This document shows, one piece after another, positions 26,704 through 34,689 of a stretch of DNA of 64,000 nucleotides. The position numbers and the translations under genes were made by a program. A model generated the notes under the pieces. It made no database searches. It saw nothing but the letters and a program-made list of their open reading frames with translations, and had not been told where the DNA came from. The first letter of the stretch is position 1, and every line of letters begins with the position of its first letter. This DNA comes from Thermoplasmata archaeon (GTDB taxonomy: Archaea > Thermoplasmatota > Thermoplasmata > Lutacidiplasmatales > UBA184). The DNA lies in the NCBI GenBank assembly GCA_021798195.1, contig JAJZYH010000002.1, positions 25,101-89,100 of the forward strand. The letters are read 5' to 3'.

Positions 26704-27576
26704 TCAGTACGTGGCCAGTGTCCCATCGACCCGTACCCTTCGGAGCGTCCACCGGAAGAAAGCGAGCCCCAGGGGGATGGTGATCGCGGTGTACACGGTC
26801 ATCCAGATCAGGTCCGTGGCCACGCCGCCGAGGCCCACGCCGCTCAGGAGGGACGCCCGGACCGCGCTCAGGCCGAAGTTCAGCGGGACCAGGTAGGAGA
26901 TCCAGGCCACGCTCCGGGGCAGGAAGCTCACCGGGAAGAACACGCCGCCGAACAGCTCGGTGTACAGCGTGAGGAACACGGCGATGGGGTTCCCCTGCTT
27001 GGTCCACAGGATGAACGAGGAGGCCAGGATGGCCATCCCCAGGTTGCTCGTGACCAACAGCACTCCGGAAACGATGAGGGCGGCCCACGAGACCGCGAGG
27101 TGGACCCCCAGGAACCCCACCCCGATGCCGAGGATCACTCCCATGGCCAGGACGTTCAACATGAGCCCGAAGACCATGGAGTAGGCGAGGACGGCGCCGG
27201 GCGACGTGGGCGACAGAAGGAGGTGCTCCAGGGTCCCCATCATCTGTTCCGAGCGGATCCTCTGGGCGAGCGTCCCATAGAGGCTGGTCACGAACCCCTG
27301 GAAGGCGAGCCCCACCACGAAGAAGGCGACATAGCTCTCGGGGCTCCCCGCAAACGCGGTGCCGGACGTGGGATTCGTGAGGTAACCGGCCAGCACGAAA
27401 TAGAAGAACACCGGGATCACCCAACCCAGGATGGTGAGGAACACCTGCGCCCGGTAGCTGAACCAGACCGCCCACCCCCGGAGGAAGGTGAAGAGGTAGG
27501 TCTTCCGGAGCACGTCCAGCACGGGATCGAGCCGCGCGCTCCTCGGAGCAGAGGGGAAGGAAGGAGGAGCTTCCAC
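26704..27576 (-). CDS. ABC-2 type transporter permease
   Basis: A 290-residue integral membrane exporter subunit with six hydrophobic segments, of the ABC-2 family (COG0842). The first helix follows TFLRGWAVWFSYRAQVF; the cytoplasmic segment LAQRIRSEQMMGTLEHLLLSP is the family's signature loop before the third helix, and FGGVFFPVSFLP lies before the fifth. GTG 27576 begins 3 nt after the stop of the ATPase gene. With the ATPase it forms a two-gene export system, substrate unknown (lipids, polysaccharide or drugs in relatives). Confidence 0.9.
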   Translation of the reverse strand: MEAPPSFPSAPRSARLDPVLDVLRKTYLFTFLRGWAVWFSYRAQVFLTILGWVIPVFFYFVLAGYLTNPTSGTAFAGSPESYVAFFVVGLAFQGFVTSLYGTLAQRIRSEQMMGTLEHLLLSPTSPGAVLAYSMVFGLMLNVLAMGVILGIGVGFLGVHLAVSWAALIVSGVLLVTSNLGMAILASSFILWTKQGNPIAVFLTLYTELFGGVFFPVSFLPRSVAWISYLVPLNFGLSAVRASLLSGVGLGGVATDLIWMTVYTAITIPLGLAFFRWTLRRVRVDGTLATY

Positions 27577-27578
27577 GG

Positions 27579-28595
27579 TCAGGTCGCCTCCGGGCTCACA
27601 TCCTGGGCCGCGGGGAGGTTCCGGAGGAACTCTTCCTCGAGATCGACCCCCCGGAGGTCCAGGCGCTGGGGATGCAGCCCTCCCCTCAGGACCTCCGCCA
27701 GGATGAGGGGGAGATGCACCTCGGGATCGGAGGTCCAGAGGCGGACCCGGGTCCCCTCGGCACGGCCCTGGATCTCCCACCGGGCCACGTCGGGGCGCCC
27801 CTGGCGTCGGAGCCAGGATCCGAGGAGCGCCTCCACCCGCTCGGGGGGATCGTCGAACAGCCACCGGGCCATGCCGAACTCCGGCCCCGCCCCTCCTCCC
27901 TCGGTGATGGGGATGAGGTGCCCTGAGGACATCATCCCCACCCGGTCGGCCAAGCGCTCCACGTCGAGGAGGTTATTCGCGCTCAATAGCACGGTCTGAT
28001 GGCGCTCCCGACAGACCTCGGAGATGGTCCGACGGATCTCCAGGGCGCTTGCCGGGTCGAGGCTGCTGGTGGGCTCGTCCAGGAGCAGGACCGGGGTCTC
28101 CAGCACGAAGGCCCGGACGAAGGCGAGCTTCCGTTGCATCCCGGTGCTGTAGGTCCGATAGTCCCGGTGCATCACCCTCTCGAGCCCCAGGGACCTCAGG
28201 AAGGGGCGGGCCCGTCGTTCCAGTTCTCTCCGGCCGAGGCCGTAGAGCCCGGCGAAGTACCGGAGGTTCTGCCACCCATCGAGTCGGTAATAGAACGAGC
28301 GCTCGGAATTGGTCACGAGGGCGATGGAGGAGCGCGCCGCCCGCTCCTCGCGGACCACATCGTGCCCCAGGACCCGGGCCATCCCGGAGGTGGGGAGGAG
28401 GAGGGTGGACAGGACCTTGAGGAGGGTGGTCTTGCCCGCGCCGTTGGGCCCGATGAGACCGTAGATCTCCCCCTCCCGCACCTCGAGGGTGACGTGGTCC
28501 AGGGCCGTGGTGGACGGCCGGCGGGGTTGCCAGGGAAGCGTCCAGGCACTGGGGAACGTCTTCGTGAGGTCAGAGATCTCAATGGCCACGGGCAT
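27579..28595 (-). CDS. ABC transporter ATP-binding protein
   Basis: A 338-residue ATPase of the ABC-2/DrrA type. It has Walker A GPNGAGKTTLLK, the signature region YSTGMQRKLAFVRAF, Walker B PVLLLDEPTSSLDP, and a switch histidine replaced by Asn/Asn in LLSANNLLDVE, as sometimes seen in this family (usually TH or SH). The last 80 residues form an extra C-terminal domain. ATG 28595 (MPVAIEISDLTKTF) begins the domain; an upstream extension is possible but unconserved-looking. It is paired with the permease at 26704. Confidence 0.9.
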   Translation of the reverse strand: MPVAIEISDLTKTFPSAWTLPWQPRRPSTTALDHVTLEVREGEIYGLIGPNGAGKTTLLKVLSTLLLPTSGMARVLGHDVVREERAARSSIALVTNSERSFYYRLDGWQNLRYFAGLYGLGRRELERRARPFLRSLGLERVMHRDYRTYSTGMQRKLAFVRAFVLETPVLLLDEPTSSLDPASALEIRRTISEVCRERHQTVLLSANNLLDVERLADRVGMMSSGHLIPITEGGGAGPEFGMARWLFDDPPERVEALLGSWLRRQGRPDVARWEIQGRAEGTRVRLWTSDPEVHLPLILAEVLRGGLHPQRLDLRGVDLEEEFLRNLPAAQDVSPEAT

Positions 28596-28709
28596 GGAGC
28601 GACGGGAACCAGAGAGCCCTGCCTCATCTCCCTTTCCGATGCGCGGAAGCACTTGGGGCCCTTTCCCCGCAGAGCGCGCGCCGGGGGGTCGGCGAGAGGG
28701 ACGCCCGGT

Positions 28710-29570
28710 TCAGATCACCGCGATGGGCGCCACGGGCGACCCCGCCCCGCCCTGAAGGCGCAGGGGAGCGCAGATGAAGAGGAACTCGCGGGGCCGCTCC
28801 TTGGCCAGTTTCTCCAGGTCCAGGTTCTCCACGAGGTGGATCCCGTGGCGCTGGATGAGGATCTGATGGCAGGGGAAGAGCTCCTTGGGGTTCGGTGGCT
28901 CCACATCGTAGCTGGACGTGTCGGCGCCCGTGATGCCCACCCGCTCGTCCGCAAGCCATTGGGCCACCTCGGGCCCGGGGCCCGGGTTGGGCGAGAGGTA
29001 GCGGGGATTGTCCACGCCCCACAGGGACCCTCGACCCGTGCGGAAAAGGACGGCATCGCCGGGCCGGACCTCGAGCCGGTGCTCCTTGAGGACCCTCGTG
29101 ACGTCCCGCGGAGTGATCTCGTAGGAAGGGTCGAGGACCTTGGTGCGGTGGAGGCGGGCCACGTCGAGAAGGACGCCGCGCGTCACCACCGGGGGCATGG
29201 TCTCGATGCCCAATCGCGTGGTGCCGGCGTCGGTGAGGATCTCGGAGGCGCGGACACCATTGTACAGGAGATCTCCCCGCGAGGCATGGTTGAGCCCATC
29301 CACGTGGGTCCCCGTGTGGTCGGAGAGCTCGTACCGGCAGATGAGGGACCCCAGGTCGTTCCGGAAGCCGGAAAAGAGCCGCTGAGTCCCGCGATAGGTC
29401 CGGAACGTGCTGGAAAAGAACGGCCCGTGGAACCCGATCTGTGGCATCTGGGCGCTGTAAACTTGGGCCAGGCTGAGCACGCGGCCCTGTGCCACGGATC
29501 CCAAGGCCCGTCGAACCACGTCCGGCGTCACCCGGTTGAGTGCCCCCACCTCGTCCTGAGCGCCCCACAT
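28710..29570 (-). CDS. Cyclase-family hydrolase (kynurenine formamidase-like)
   Basis: A 286-residue member of the cyclase family (COG1878), metal-dependent hydrolases that include kynurenine formamidase and isatin hydrolase. The metal-binding signature HTGTHVDGLNH (about residues 94-104) is complete, with GPFFSSTFRTYRG upstream and the later RPGDAVLFRTG and GITGADTSSYDV loops. Length fits isatin-hydrolase-like members. ATG 29570 has AGGG upstream. As an amide/ring hydrolase it fits the proposed N-heterocycle catabolic theme; the substrate is not known. Confidence 0.88.
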   Translation of the reverse strand: MWGAQDEVGALNRVTPDVVRRALGSVAQGRVLSLAQVYSAQMPQIGFHGPFFSSTFRTYRGTQRLFSGFRNDLGSLICRYELSDHTGTHVDGLNHASRGDLLYNGVRASEILTDAGTTRLGIETMPPVVTRGVLLDVARLHRTKVLDPSYEITPRDVTRVLKEHRLEVRPGDAVLFRTGRGSLWGVDNPRYLSPNPGPGPEVAQWLADERVGITGADTSSYDVEPPNPKELFPCHQILIQRHGIHLVENLDLEKLAKERPREFLFICAPLRLQGGAGSPVAPIAVI

Positions 29571-29955
29571 ATTCGTTCCCTGCCTCGGCGCCACCACTCC
29601 CGGAGATTCAAGCTTGGCGCATCCCCCGCGGGCCCGTGGCACTGGCCAAGGACATCCCAGCAGGCCTGATGACGGGAGTCGGGGAACGGTTTGGGGCGTC
29701 TTGAGGGCATCCGAGCATGGCCCAACGCCGCACTTCATGGCAACATCGGGTGTGTGCCACGGAGGAGGAACTACCTCGGCAAAGATGACCCCATTGCCGG
29801 GACAATATTCGGGAGCCGGTCCTGGGAACGCCGACGGATGGGGTCCCGTCCGCAGATGGGTCGACCCCGAAGAAAATCACCCCGCTTCTGGATTCCGGTC
29901 CGGCGCCTTATTCAGGGTTCCGGCCTTGCATGAGAGCACAGGGGGTTCACGCAAT
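29571..29955. other. Divergent intergenic region, no gene seen
   Basis: This 385-nt stretch separates the cyclase gene (minus) from the GltD-like gene (plus). It is slightly richer in AT than its neighbours. CTTATT around 29907-29912 is a possible TATA element that would start transcription about 20 nt before the ATG at 29956; ATATTC near 29810 is a weaker one. No small gene, RNA or repeat was recognised. Confidence 0.4.
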
Positions 29956-31389
29956 ATGTGCGCCGATCGATACATCCGGGTCCCGATCCCCGAGGATCCC
30001 GGGAACGAACGGAAGGAGGACTTCGAGGAGATCCTGCACGCCTACACGCGGGAGGAAGCGGTGGTGGAGGCGCAACGCTGCCTTCAGTGCGCCATGCCCT
30101 TCTGCGTCCAGGCCTGCCCCATCACCCAGGATTGCCGGGGATACATCGGACTCATCGCGCAGGAGAAGTTCGACGAGGCCGCGGAGCTCACCATCCGGGA
30201 CAACCCGTTGGCCACGGTCCTGTGCAAGACATGCTACCATTACTGCGAGGAGGATTGCATCATGGGTGGGAGGGGGATCCCCATCGCCATCCGCCACCTG
30301 AAGCGCGCGGCCCTTGAGTTCGGCAAGGCGGACCGGATGTATGTCCCGGGTGCCCCCCGGAACCAGCGGGTGGCCATCGTGGGAGGGGGCCCCGCGGGGA
30401 TCATGGCGGCCTGGGAACTCTGTCTCCGGGGCTACGGTGTCACGGTCTTCGAGGCCGAGCCCTTCCTGGGGGGCCAGGTCCAGACCATCCCCAAGTACCA
30501 TCTTGCAGGAGATGAACTGGACCTCGACCTCGCACGGTTCCGAAACCTGGATTGCAAGTTCGTGGTGGGGAAGAAGGCGGGGGCCGATTTCACCCCAGAG
30601 AGCCTCCTGAAAGAGGGGTATCTCGCGGTCTTCCTGGCCATCGGGGCCTCGGATCCCCGGGCCCTGGGGATCCCGGGGGAGCATCTCCCCGGGGTGTTCT
30701 CGGCGCTGCAGTTCCTCCTCGCCGTGAACACCGGCCCCGAACCCTTCCTGGGGCGGAAGGATCGGACCATCGTGGTGATCGGGGGAGGCGACGTCGCCAT
30801 GGACGCCGCCCGGTCCGCCCTCCGGTTGGCCAAGGATTCCACGGTCCTCGTCGTGTACCGGCGAGGAAAGGACGACCTTCCCGCGGGCGAAGAGGAGGTC
30901 TCGGAAGGCAGCGAGGAGGGACTGCGTTTCCTCTACCAGAGGGCCCCGGTCCGGATCGAGGGAAAGGGCCACGTGGAGCGGCTCATCGTGCAGGCCACGG
31001 AGTTGGGGCCTCCAGATGCGTCCGGCCGACGCCCCCTCACCTTGGTGCCCAACTCGGAGGAGACCATCCTCTGCGACACGGTGATCGTAGCGGCGGGAGA
31101 GAGGGCCGACCTTCAGGGAATGCCGGGGGAACTCGGTCTCAAGCCGTCCCGGCACGGATACCCCGTGGGGCAGCACCAGGGATGGATGACCGACGTGGAG
31201 GGGATCTTCGCGGCGGGGGGAAAATCCATCGTCTACGCCATGGCTGCCGGGACGCAAGCTGCGCAAGCCATCGATGCGTACATCTCCCGGAAAACGGGCC
31301 GGTCGCCCACGCCGCGACCGGATCCCCTCGGGGGACCCAATCCTCCGGGCCTTCCCTCCGGCTACGGAGGACCATCATGGCACCTGTAG
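29956..31389 (+). CDS. GltD/NfnL-like FAD-NAD(P) oxidoreductase with Fe-S domain
   Basis: A 477-residue flavoprotein of the glutamate synthase small-subunit family (COG0493). The N-terminal domain carries the two [4Fe-4S] Cys clusters CLQCAMPFCVQACP and CKTCYHYCEEDC (about residues 42-100); then the FAD dinucleotide fold VAIVGGGPAGIMAAWELCL and the NAD(P) fold IVVIGGGDVAMDAARSALRL, ending with GIFAAGGKSIVYAMAAGTQAAQAID. No glutamate synthase large subunit or NfnA-like gene is adjacent. It may be an electron-input module for another enzyme, an NfnL-like transhydrogenase half, or a dihydropyrimidine dehydrogenase-like reductase. ATG 29956 follows GGGGGTT. Confidence 0.88.
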   Translation: MCADRYIRVPIPEDPGNERKEDFEEILHAYTREEAVVEAQRCLQCAMPFCVQACPITQDCRGYIGLIAQEKFDEAAELTIRDNPLATVLCKTCYHYCEEDCIMGGRGIPIAIRHLKRAALEFGKADRMYVPGAPRNQRVAIVGGGPAGIMAAWELCLRGYGVTVFEAEPFLGGQVQTIPKYHLAGDELDLDLARFRNLDCKFVVGKKAGADFTPESLLKEGYLAVFLAIGASDPRALGIPGEHLPGVFSALQFLLAVNTGPEPFLGRKDRTIVVIGGGDVAMDAARSALRLAKDSTVLVVYRRGKDDLPAGEEEVSEGSEEGLRFLYQRAPVRIEGKGHVERLIVQATELGPPDASGRRPLTLVPNSEETILCDTVIVAAGERADLQGMPGELGLKPSRHGYPVGQHQGWMTDVEGIFAAGGKSIVYAMAAGTQAAQAIDAYISRKTGRSPTPRPDPLGGPNPPGLPSGYGGPSWHL

Positions 31390-31511
31390 GAGACCGGACG
31401 GAGCGCCCCATCCCGGACCGCGGATGTCCATCCCGGGTGGATGAGGTTCAAGTTCCCTTCCACCATTCCCGGCAGGAATCATCAATGGGTCCCGTCCCGG
31501 GAGGATAGAAC

Positions 31512-32345
31512 TTGCCGCTGGTCGCTGCTCTCTTCGTTCCCAACGCCCCGTTCCTGATCTCCCCCTCGGCCTTCGGAGGGGTCGGGGAGGAAGCCGCACG
31601 GGACCTCCAGAACTTGAAACTCCGCGAGCGGTTCCGACCCGAGGGTATCCTCGTGGCCTCCCCCCACTGGTCCGCCCCCGGCCGGTTCCGGATCCAGGCA
31701 GCGCCCGTTCCTCGTCAGATCTACGATTTCTCGGGGTTCCCCCGAGAACTCTACTCTGTGCGGTACGCGCCTCCGGGCGACCCCCCGCTGGCCCGCCTCC
31801 TCGAAGAGGCAGGGACCCGGGAGGGGGTCCCCGTGGAGACGACACAGGATTGGGGCCTGGACCACGGGGCGTGGGCACCACTCATCCGGCTGTGGCCGGA
31901 GGGGGACCTGCCAACGCTCCCCCTTTCCATCTCGGACCGTTCCCCCGAGGATCATGTGAAATGGGGGGCCGTGGTGGGGGAGGCTCTTCGTCACGAGCCC
32001 CGTAGGCTCGTCATGGTCGGGACGGGCTCCATCACGCATTCCTTTTCGCGGATGGACCCCACGCCGGGAGCCCGGTGGACCCAGGGAGAATCCATCGAGC
32101 GGGAGATCGTGGACTTGGCCCTCCGTGGCCAGACGAAGGAGCTGACCCACTTTGACCGGGCCAAGTGGGAAACCGTGGAACCCGAGGGAAACCTCGGGCC
32201 GCTCTTCATGGTGCTGGGTGCCCTCCGGGAAAACTGGGAAGGACGCCTCGTCTCCACGAGCCAGGTCTACGGTGCCTTCGGGATGTCCATCCTCGAGTTC
32301 TCGGAGGGCACACCCGCACCGGCCGAGGCAGGACCCCGACCCTAG
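31512..32345 (+). CDS. LigB-family (class III extradiol dioxygenase-like) protein
   Basis: A 277-residue protein of the class III extradiol dioxygenase/DODA family (COG3384). The motifs VASPHWSAPGRF, LDHGAWAPLIRL and MVGTGSITHSF retain three of the expected metal-site His residues. The first one, usually in a GHGSP-like motif at the extreme N-terminus, is replaced: the segment reads LFVPNAPFL. It could therefore bind metal differently or act on another substrate. The start is a TTG at 31512, 8 nt after GGGAGG. It is downstream of the GltD-like gene and may be co-transcribed. Ring-cleavage of a catechol-like or other dihydroxylated compound is possible but not assured. Confidence 0.8.
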   Translation: MPLVAALFVPNAPFLISPSAFGGVGEEAARDLQNLKLRERFRPEGILVASPHWSAPGRFRIQAAPVPRQIYDFSGFPRELYSVRYAPPGDPPLARLLEEAGTREGVPVETTQDWGLDHGAWAPLIRLWPEGDLPTLPLSISDRSPEDHVKWGAVVGEALRHEPRRLVMVGTGSITHSFSRMDPTPGARWTQGESIEREIVDLALRGQTKELTHFDRAKWETVEPEGNLGPLFMVLGALRENWEGRLVSTSQVYGAFGMSILEFSEGTPAPAEAGPRP

Positions 32346-32505
32346 GCCCCCGGACCCCGGGTGTGGCCCATCTCGCTCTCGGGACCACCCGTCTCCTCCC
32401 TTCCCAGGGTCGTTTCACCGTACACCCTCTTCCCCCGATCGGACGCCGGGTCCACCTCCAATCCGGGGAACCCGAGGATGTGAACGCTCCACCGCGTGAT
32501 ATCCC

Positions 32506-33462
32506 TCAAGGCAACAGCCGGCCAGAGGGAGGGTCACGCCCCGGAGATGATGCCTCCCGGGATCCTTCGGGAGAAGGGGAAGGGGAGCGGAACGCAAGCA
32601 TCACCACGGCCACCACGATGAGCCCCCCGCCCACGTATTGCACGGGCCCCAAGGCGACCCCGAGGAACGCGTACGTCGCGCCGGCCGCCACGACGGGTTC
32701 CGCGGCGGCGGCGACCCCGATCTCCGTGGCGGAAAGGCGGCGCAATCCGGAGAGGAACAACCCATACCCGAGCACCGTTCCGAACAGGATGATGAAGACC
32801 AGGAGGAGGCCCAGGCCCTCGAGCCCGGTCCCCGTGGGGGGAAGTCGATAGTCCACGAGTTGGATCCCCCCCAGGGGTGCGGAAACGAGGCCCCCCAGGA
32901 GGAAGCCCCACGTGGTGACCCACCATGACCCGTGGGTACGGACGAACGACCGGGAGCCGAGCGTGTAATAGGCTGCGCAGACCGCCGAGAGGAGGCCGAA
33001 CGCCAAGGCAGGGATCGTGACCAAGAAGTGGAAGGATAGCCCCGGTACCCCTCCCACCAGGAAGACCGTGCCGATCATCGCAAGACCGAGGATGGCCCCC
33101 CACCCCCACGACCAGCGATGGACCCCCGAGATCATCTCGTAGGCCACCACGATGGGAAGGAAGAGAAACTGCAGGAGGGTGGCTGTGACGGCGTTGGAAA
33201 AGGCGATGGCCAGGAGGTACGCGAGCTGGATCCCGAGGAACCCGAAGATCGCGAGGAGGAGGAGAGATTTCCACTGGTCCCGGGGGAAGCGGGGGCGGAC
33301 GATGAGGAACAGGATCGCCCCCGAGACGAGCATGCGGATCGTGACGAGGCCCACCACCGGGAACCCGTATCCTTGGAAGACGGCCTGGGCCGCCGTTCCC
33401 GAAAGCCCCCAGAAGGCGGCGCCCGTGAGGGTTCCCAGGAGGGCCGTCCTCTCGCTGACCAC
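32506..33462 (-). CDS. EamA/DMT-superfamily transporter
   Basis: A ten-helix drug/metabolite transporter of about 318 residues (COG0697). Two EamA repeats are visible: the first around GAAFWGLSGTAAQAVF to AYLLAIAFSNAVTATLLQF, the second around ALAFGLLSAVCAAYYTLGSR to ATEIGVAAAAEPVVAAGATYAFLG. The C-terminal 30 residues are Ser/Pro-rich and charged. GTG 33462 was chosen: GGAG lies 8 nt upstream and a CAAATA box near 33500 predicts transcription starting close to it; GTG 33489 is an alternative. It probably exports an amino acid or metabolite. It is convergent with the LigB-like gene. Confidence 0.88.
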   Translation of the reverse strand: MVSERTALLGTLTGAAFWGLSGTAAQAVFQGYGFPVVGLVTIRMLVSGAILFLIVRPRFPRDQWKSLLLLAIFGFLGIQLAYLLAIAFSNAVTATLLQFLFLPIVVAYEMISGVHRWSWGWGAILGLAMIGTVFLVGGVPGLSFHFLVTIPALAFGLLSAVCAAYYTLGSRSFVRTHGSWWVTTWGFLLGGLVSAPLGGIQLVDYRLPPTGTGLEGLGLLLVFIILFGTVLGYGLFLSGLRRLSATEIGVAAAAEPVVAAGATYAFLGVALGPVQYVGGGLIVVAVVMLAFRSPSPSPEGSREASSPGRDPPSGRLLP

Positions 33463-33733
33463 CGGACTTCTCCACCCGAAGGGACCCACTTTGTACCTAT
33501 TTGAGCGAACCCTCCGTTTCCCATCCGGACTTGAAAGTGGTCATCCGCACCTCTGACCCATTCCCTTGTCCTCCCCCCTCCTCATCCCAACGTCCCCCAG
33601 GAAGCCCCCGGAACGATTTGGGACTCCGAAGGGGCGTCCCTTCTTCCAAGGTCAACTTTTCTTGGGAATGTTCTGGGACCCGGACGTGGCCATTCTACCC
33701 TTCCCCAAGTTCCCCACGGCAAGAATGGTATGA

Positions 33734-33839
33734 CGCCCGTGCTGGGATTCGAACCCAGGTCTGAGGCTCCGCAGGCCCCTAGGATAATCCATTGTAGCGA
33801 AGGCGGGTGGTTCCGCTTCCGTAGCTACCCCACACGGGC
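33734..33839 (-). tRNA. tRNA-Arg(GCG) with putative D-loop intron
   Basis: A complete cloverleaf on the minus strand: perfect 7-bp acceptor stem GCCCGTG/CACGGGC, T arm CTGGG-TTCGAAT-CCCAG, 4-nt variable loop, and anticodon stem GGGGC/GCCTC around CTGCGGA, giving anticodon GCG (genome 33770-33772) for Arg. The D arm reads normally only if 31 nt (33792-33822) are removed, yielding the D-loop AGCTTGGATTA with G18-G19. CCA is not encoded. A TATA box lies 43-50 nt upstream. Standard tRNA searches may miss or mis-score it because the intron is not at position 37/38. Confidence 0.85.
33792..33822 (-). other. Putative 31-nt tRNA intron in the D loop
   Basis: On the tRNA strand the insert begins ACGGAAGCGG and ends CTTCGCTACAA. 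GTAG of the D arm pairs with CTAC at the insert end (4 bp), flanked by 3-nt bulges CTA and AAT on opposite sides, and GAAGCGG/CCGCCTTC forms an internal hairpin. Cutting after the second base of each bulge (CT/A and AA/T) restores a canonical D-loop. This resembles a relaxed bulge-helix-bulge motif for the archaeal splicing endonuclease; the outer helix is weak. Confidence 0.7.
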
Positions 33840-34176
33840 ATCGACCGATCCGGACCGGTCATCGTCTCGACCCGCCTCCCCTATAAAACAGCGCGCGTCC
33901 CCGCGACAACTCGCTTCCCGGGACGCGCCACCGTCTTACCGGCAATTGGATCGGACCCGATTCCCCACTTTAGCCACGTTCAACGGTGGGCCCTTCGAGG
34001 GAGCATGAAACCGCAACACCGTACTCCCATGATTCGGGATAGCAACCACTGGTTCCCGGGCTTCCCCGACCCTTTGCATTTTGTCCGAGCCGGCATCCAG
34101 AATTCCCTCCAGTGATGCCTCTGAAGCGGACCCGGTGACCTCTTGTATCGACCGCACTCCCGGGTAGCCACGCTCC
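33840..34176. other. Intergenic region next to the tRNA, AT-richer
   Basis: This 337-nt stretch between the tRNA and the DUF202 gene holds the tRNA promoter and is visibly less GC-rich than surrounding genes, as is the 270 nt on the other side of the tRNA (33463-33733). A minus-strand reading frame of 85 codons (33936-34193) exists but has no recognisable motif and no clear promoter. No duplicated tRNA end (attachment site), integrase or repeat was found. Confidence 0.4.
33882..33888 (-). promoter_or_regulatory. TATA box of the tRNA-Arg gene
   Basis: Minus strand TTTTATA, centred about 46 nt upstream of the mature tRNA 5' end. It predicts a pre-tRNA leader of about 20 nt. Confidence 0.7.
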
Positions 34177-34533
34177 ATGTCGGAACCCAACACGTCGGAT
34201 CATCTCGCCAATGTCCGGACCTTCCTTTCGTGGGTGCGGACGGCCATCACCATCATGGCCCTGGGATTCGTGGTCTCCAAATTCGGGCTCCTGCTGCGGG
34301 AGCTGAATCCCACCTCGCCCGGTTCTTCCTCACCCGTCTCGGAGATCGTCGGCGTGTTGCTGGTCCTCTCGGCCTGTGCGCTCCTCATCCTGGCCACGAT
34401 CCGCTTCCAGAGGACGAAGCAGAGCATCCAGGAGGATCGCTTCGTGGCCGACGCCACACTGGAGTACGTCTTTGCCGGGCTCCTCGTCCTTGTGGGGATA
34501 GGCCTCGCGATCTACCTTCTCGGGATCGTCTGA
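34177..34533 (+). CDS. DUF202 (YidH-like) membrane protein
   Basis: A 118-residue small membrane protein of the DUF202 family. It has the typical start NVRTFLSWVRTAITIMALGF leading into helix 1 (about residues 18-40), a second helix (about 55-75, VGVLLVLSACALLILATI), a charged cytoplasmic stretch RFQRTKQSIQEDRF, and a third helix at the C-terminus (YVFAGLLVLVGIGLAIYLLGI). Function of the family is unknown. ATG 34177 begins the domain; a clear promoter was not found. The next gene is convergent. Confidence 0.85.
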   Translation: MSEPNTSDHLANVRTFLSWVRTAITIMALGFVVSKFGLLLRELNPTSPGSSSPVSEIVGVLLVLSACALLILATIRFQRTKQSIQEDRFVADATLEYVFAGLLVLVGIGLAIYLLGIV

Positions 34534-34689
34534 TCCCCAACGCCCGCGGGTCCCTTCCATGGAACACGTCCGGGCCGGGCCGACGTCCTTCCGAAGGCAT
34601 CGTGTCCCGGCGCGGAGGGCGCCCGGATTCTTCCGTGCCATGGATGGCGAACTCGGGGTCCCCGCTCCAGGGAGCCTACCGCCGGCCCG

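Noticed and set aside
33463..34176. Possible integrated element at the tRNA gene
   Set aside because: The region is AT-richer, but there is no integrase, no duplicated tRNA 3' end and no mobile gene.
33936..34193. An 85-codon minus-strand frame beside the tRNA
   Set aside because: It has fairly protein-like composition, but no motif, promoter or ribosome site; not strong enough to call a gene.
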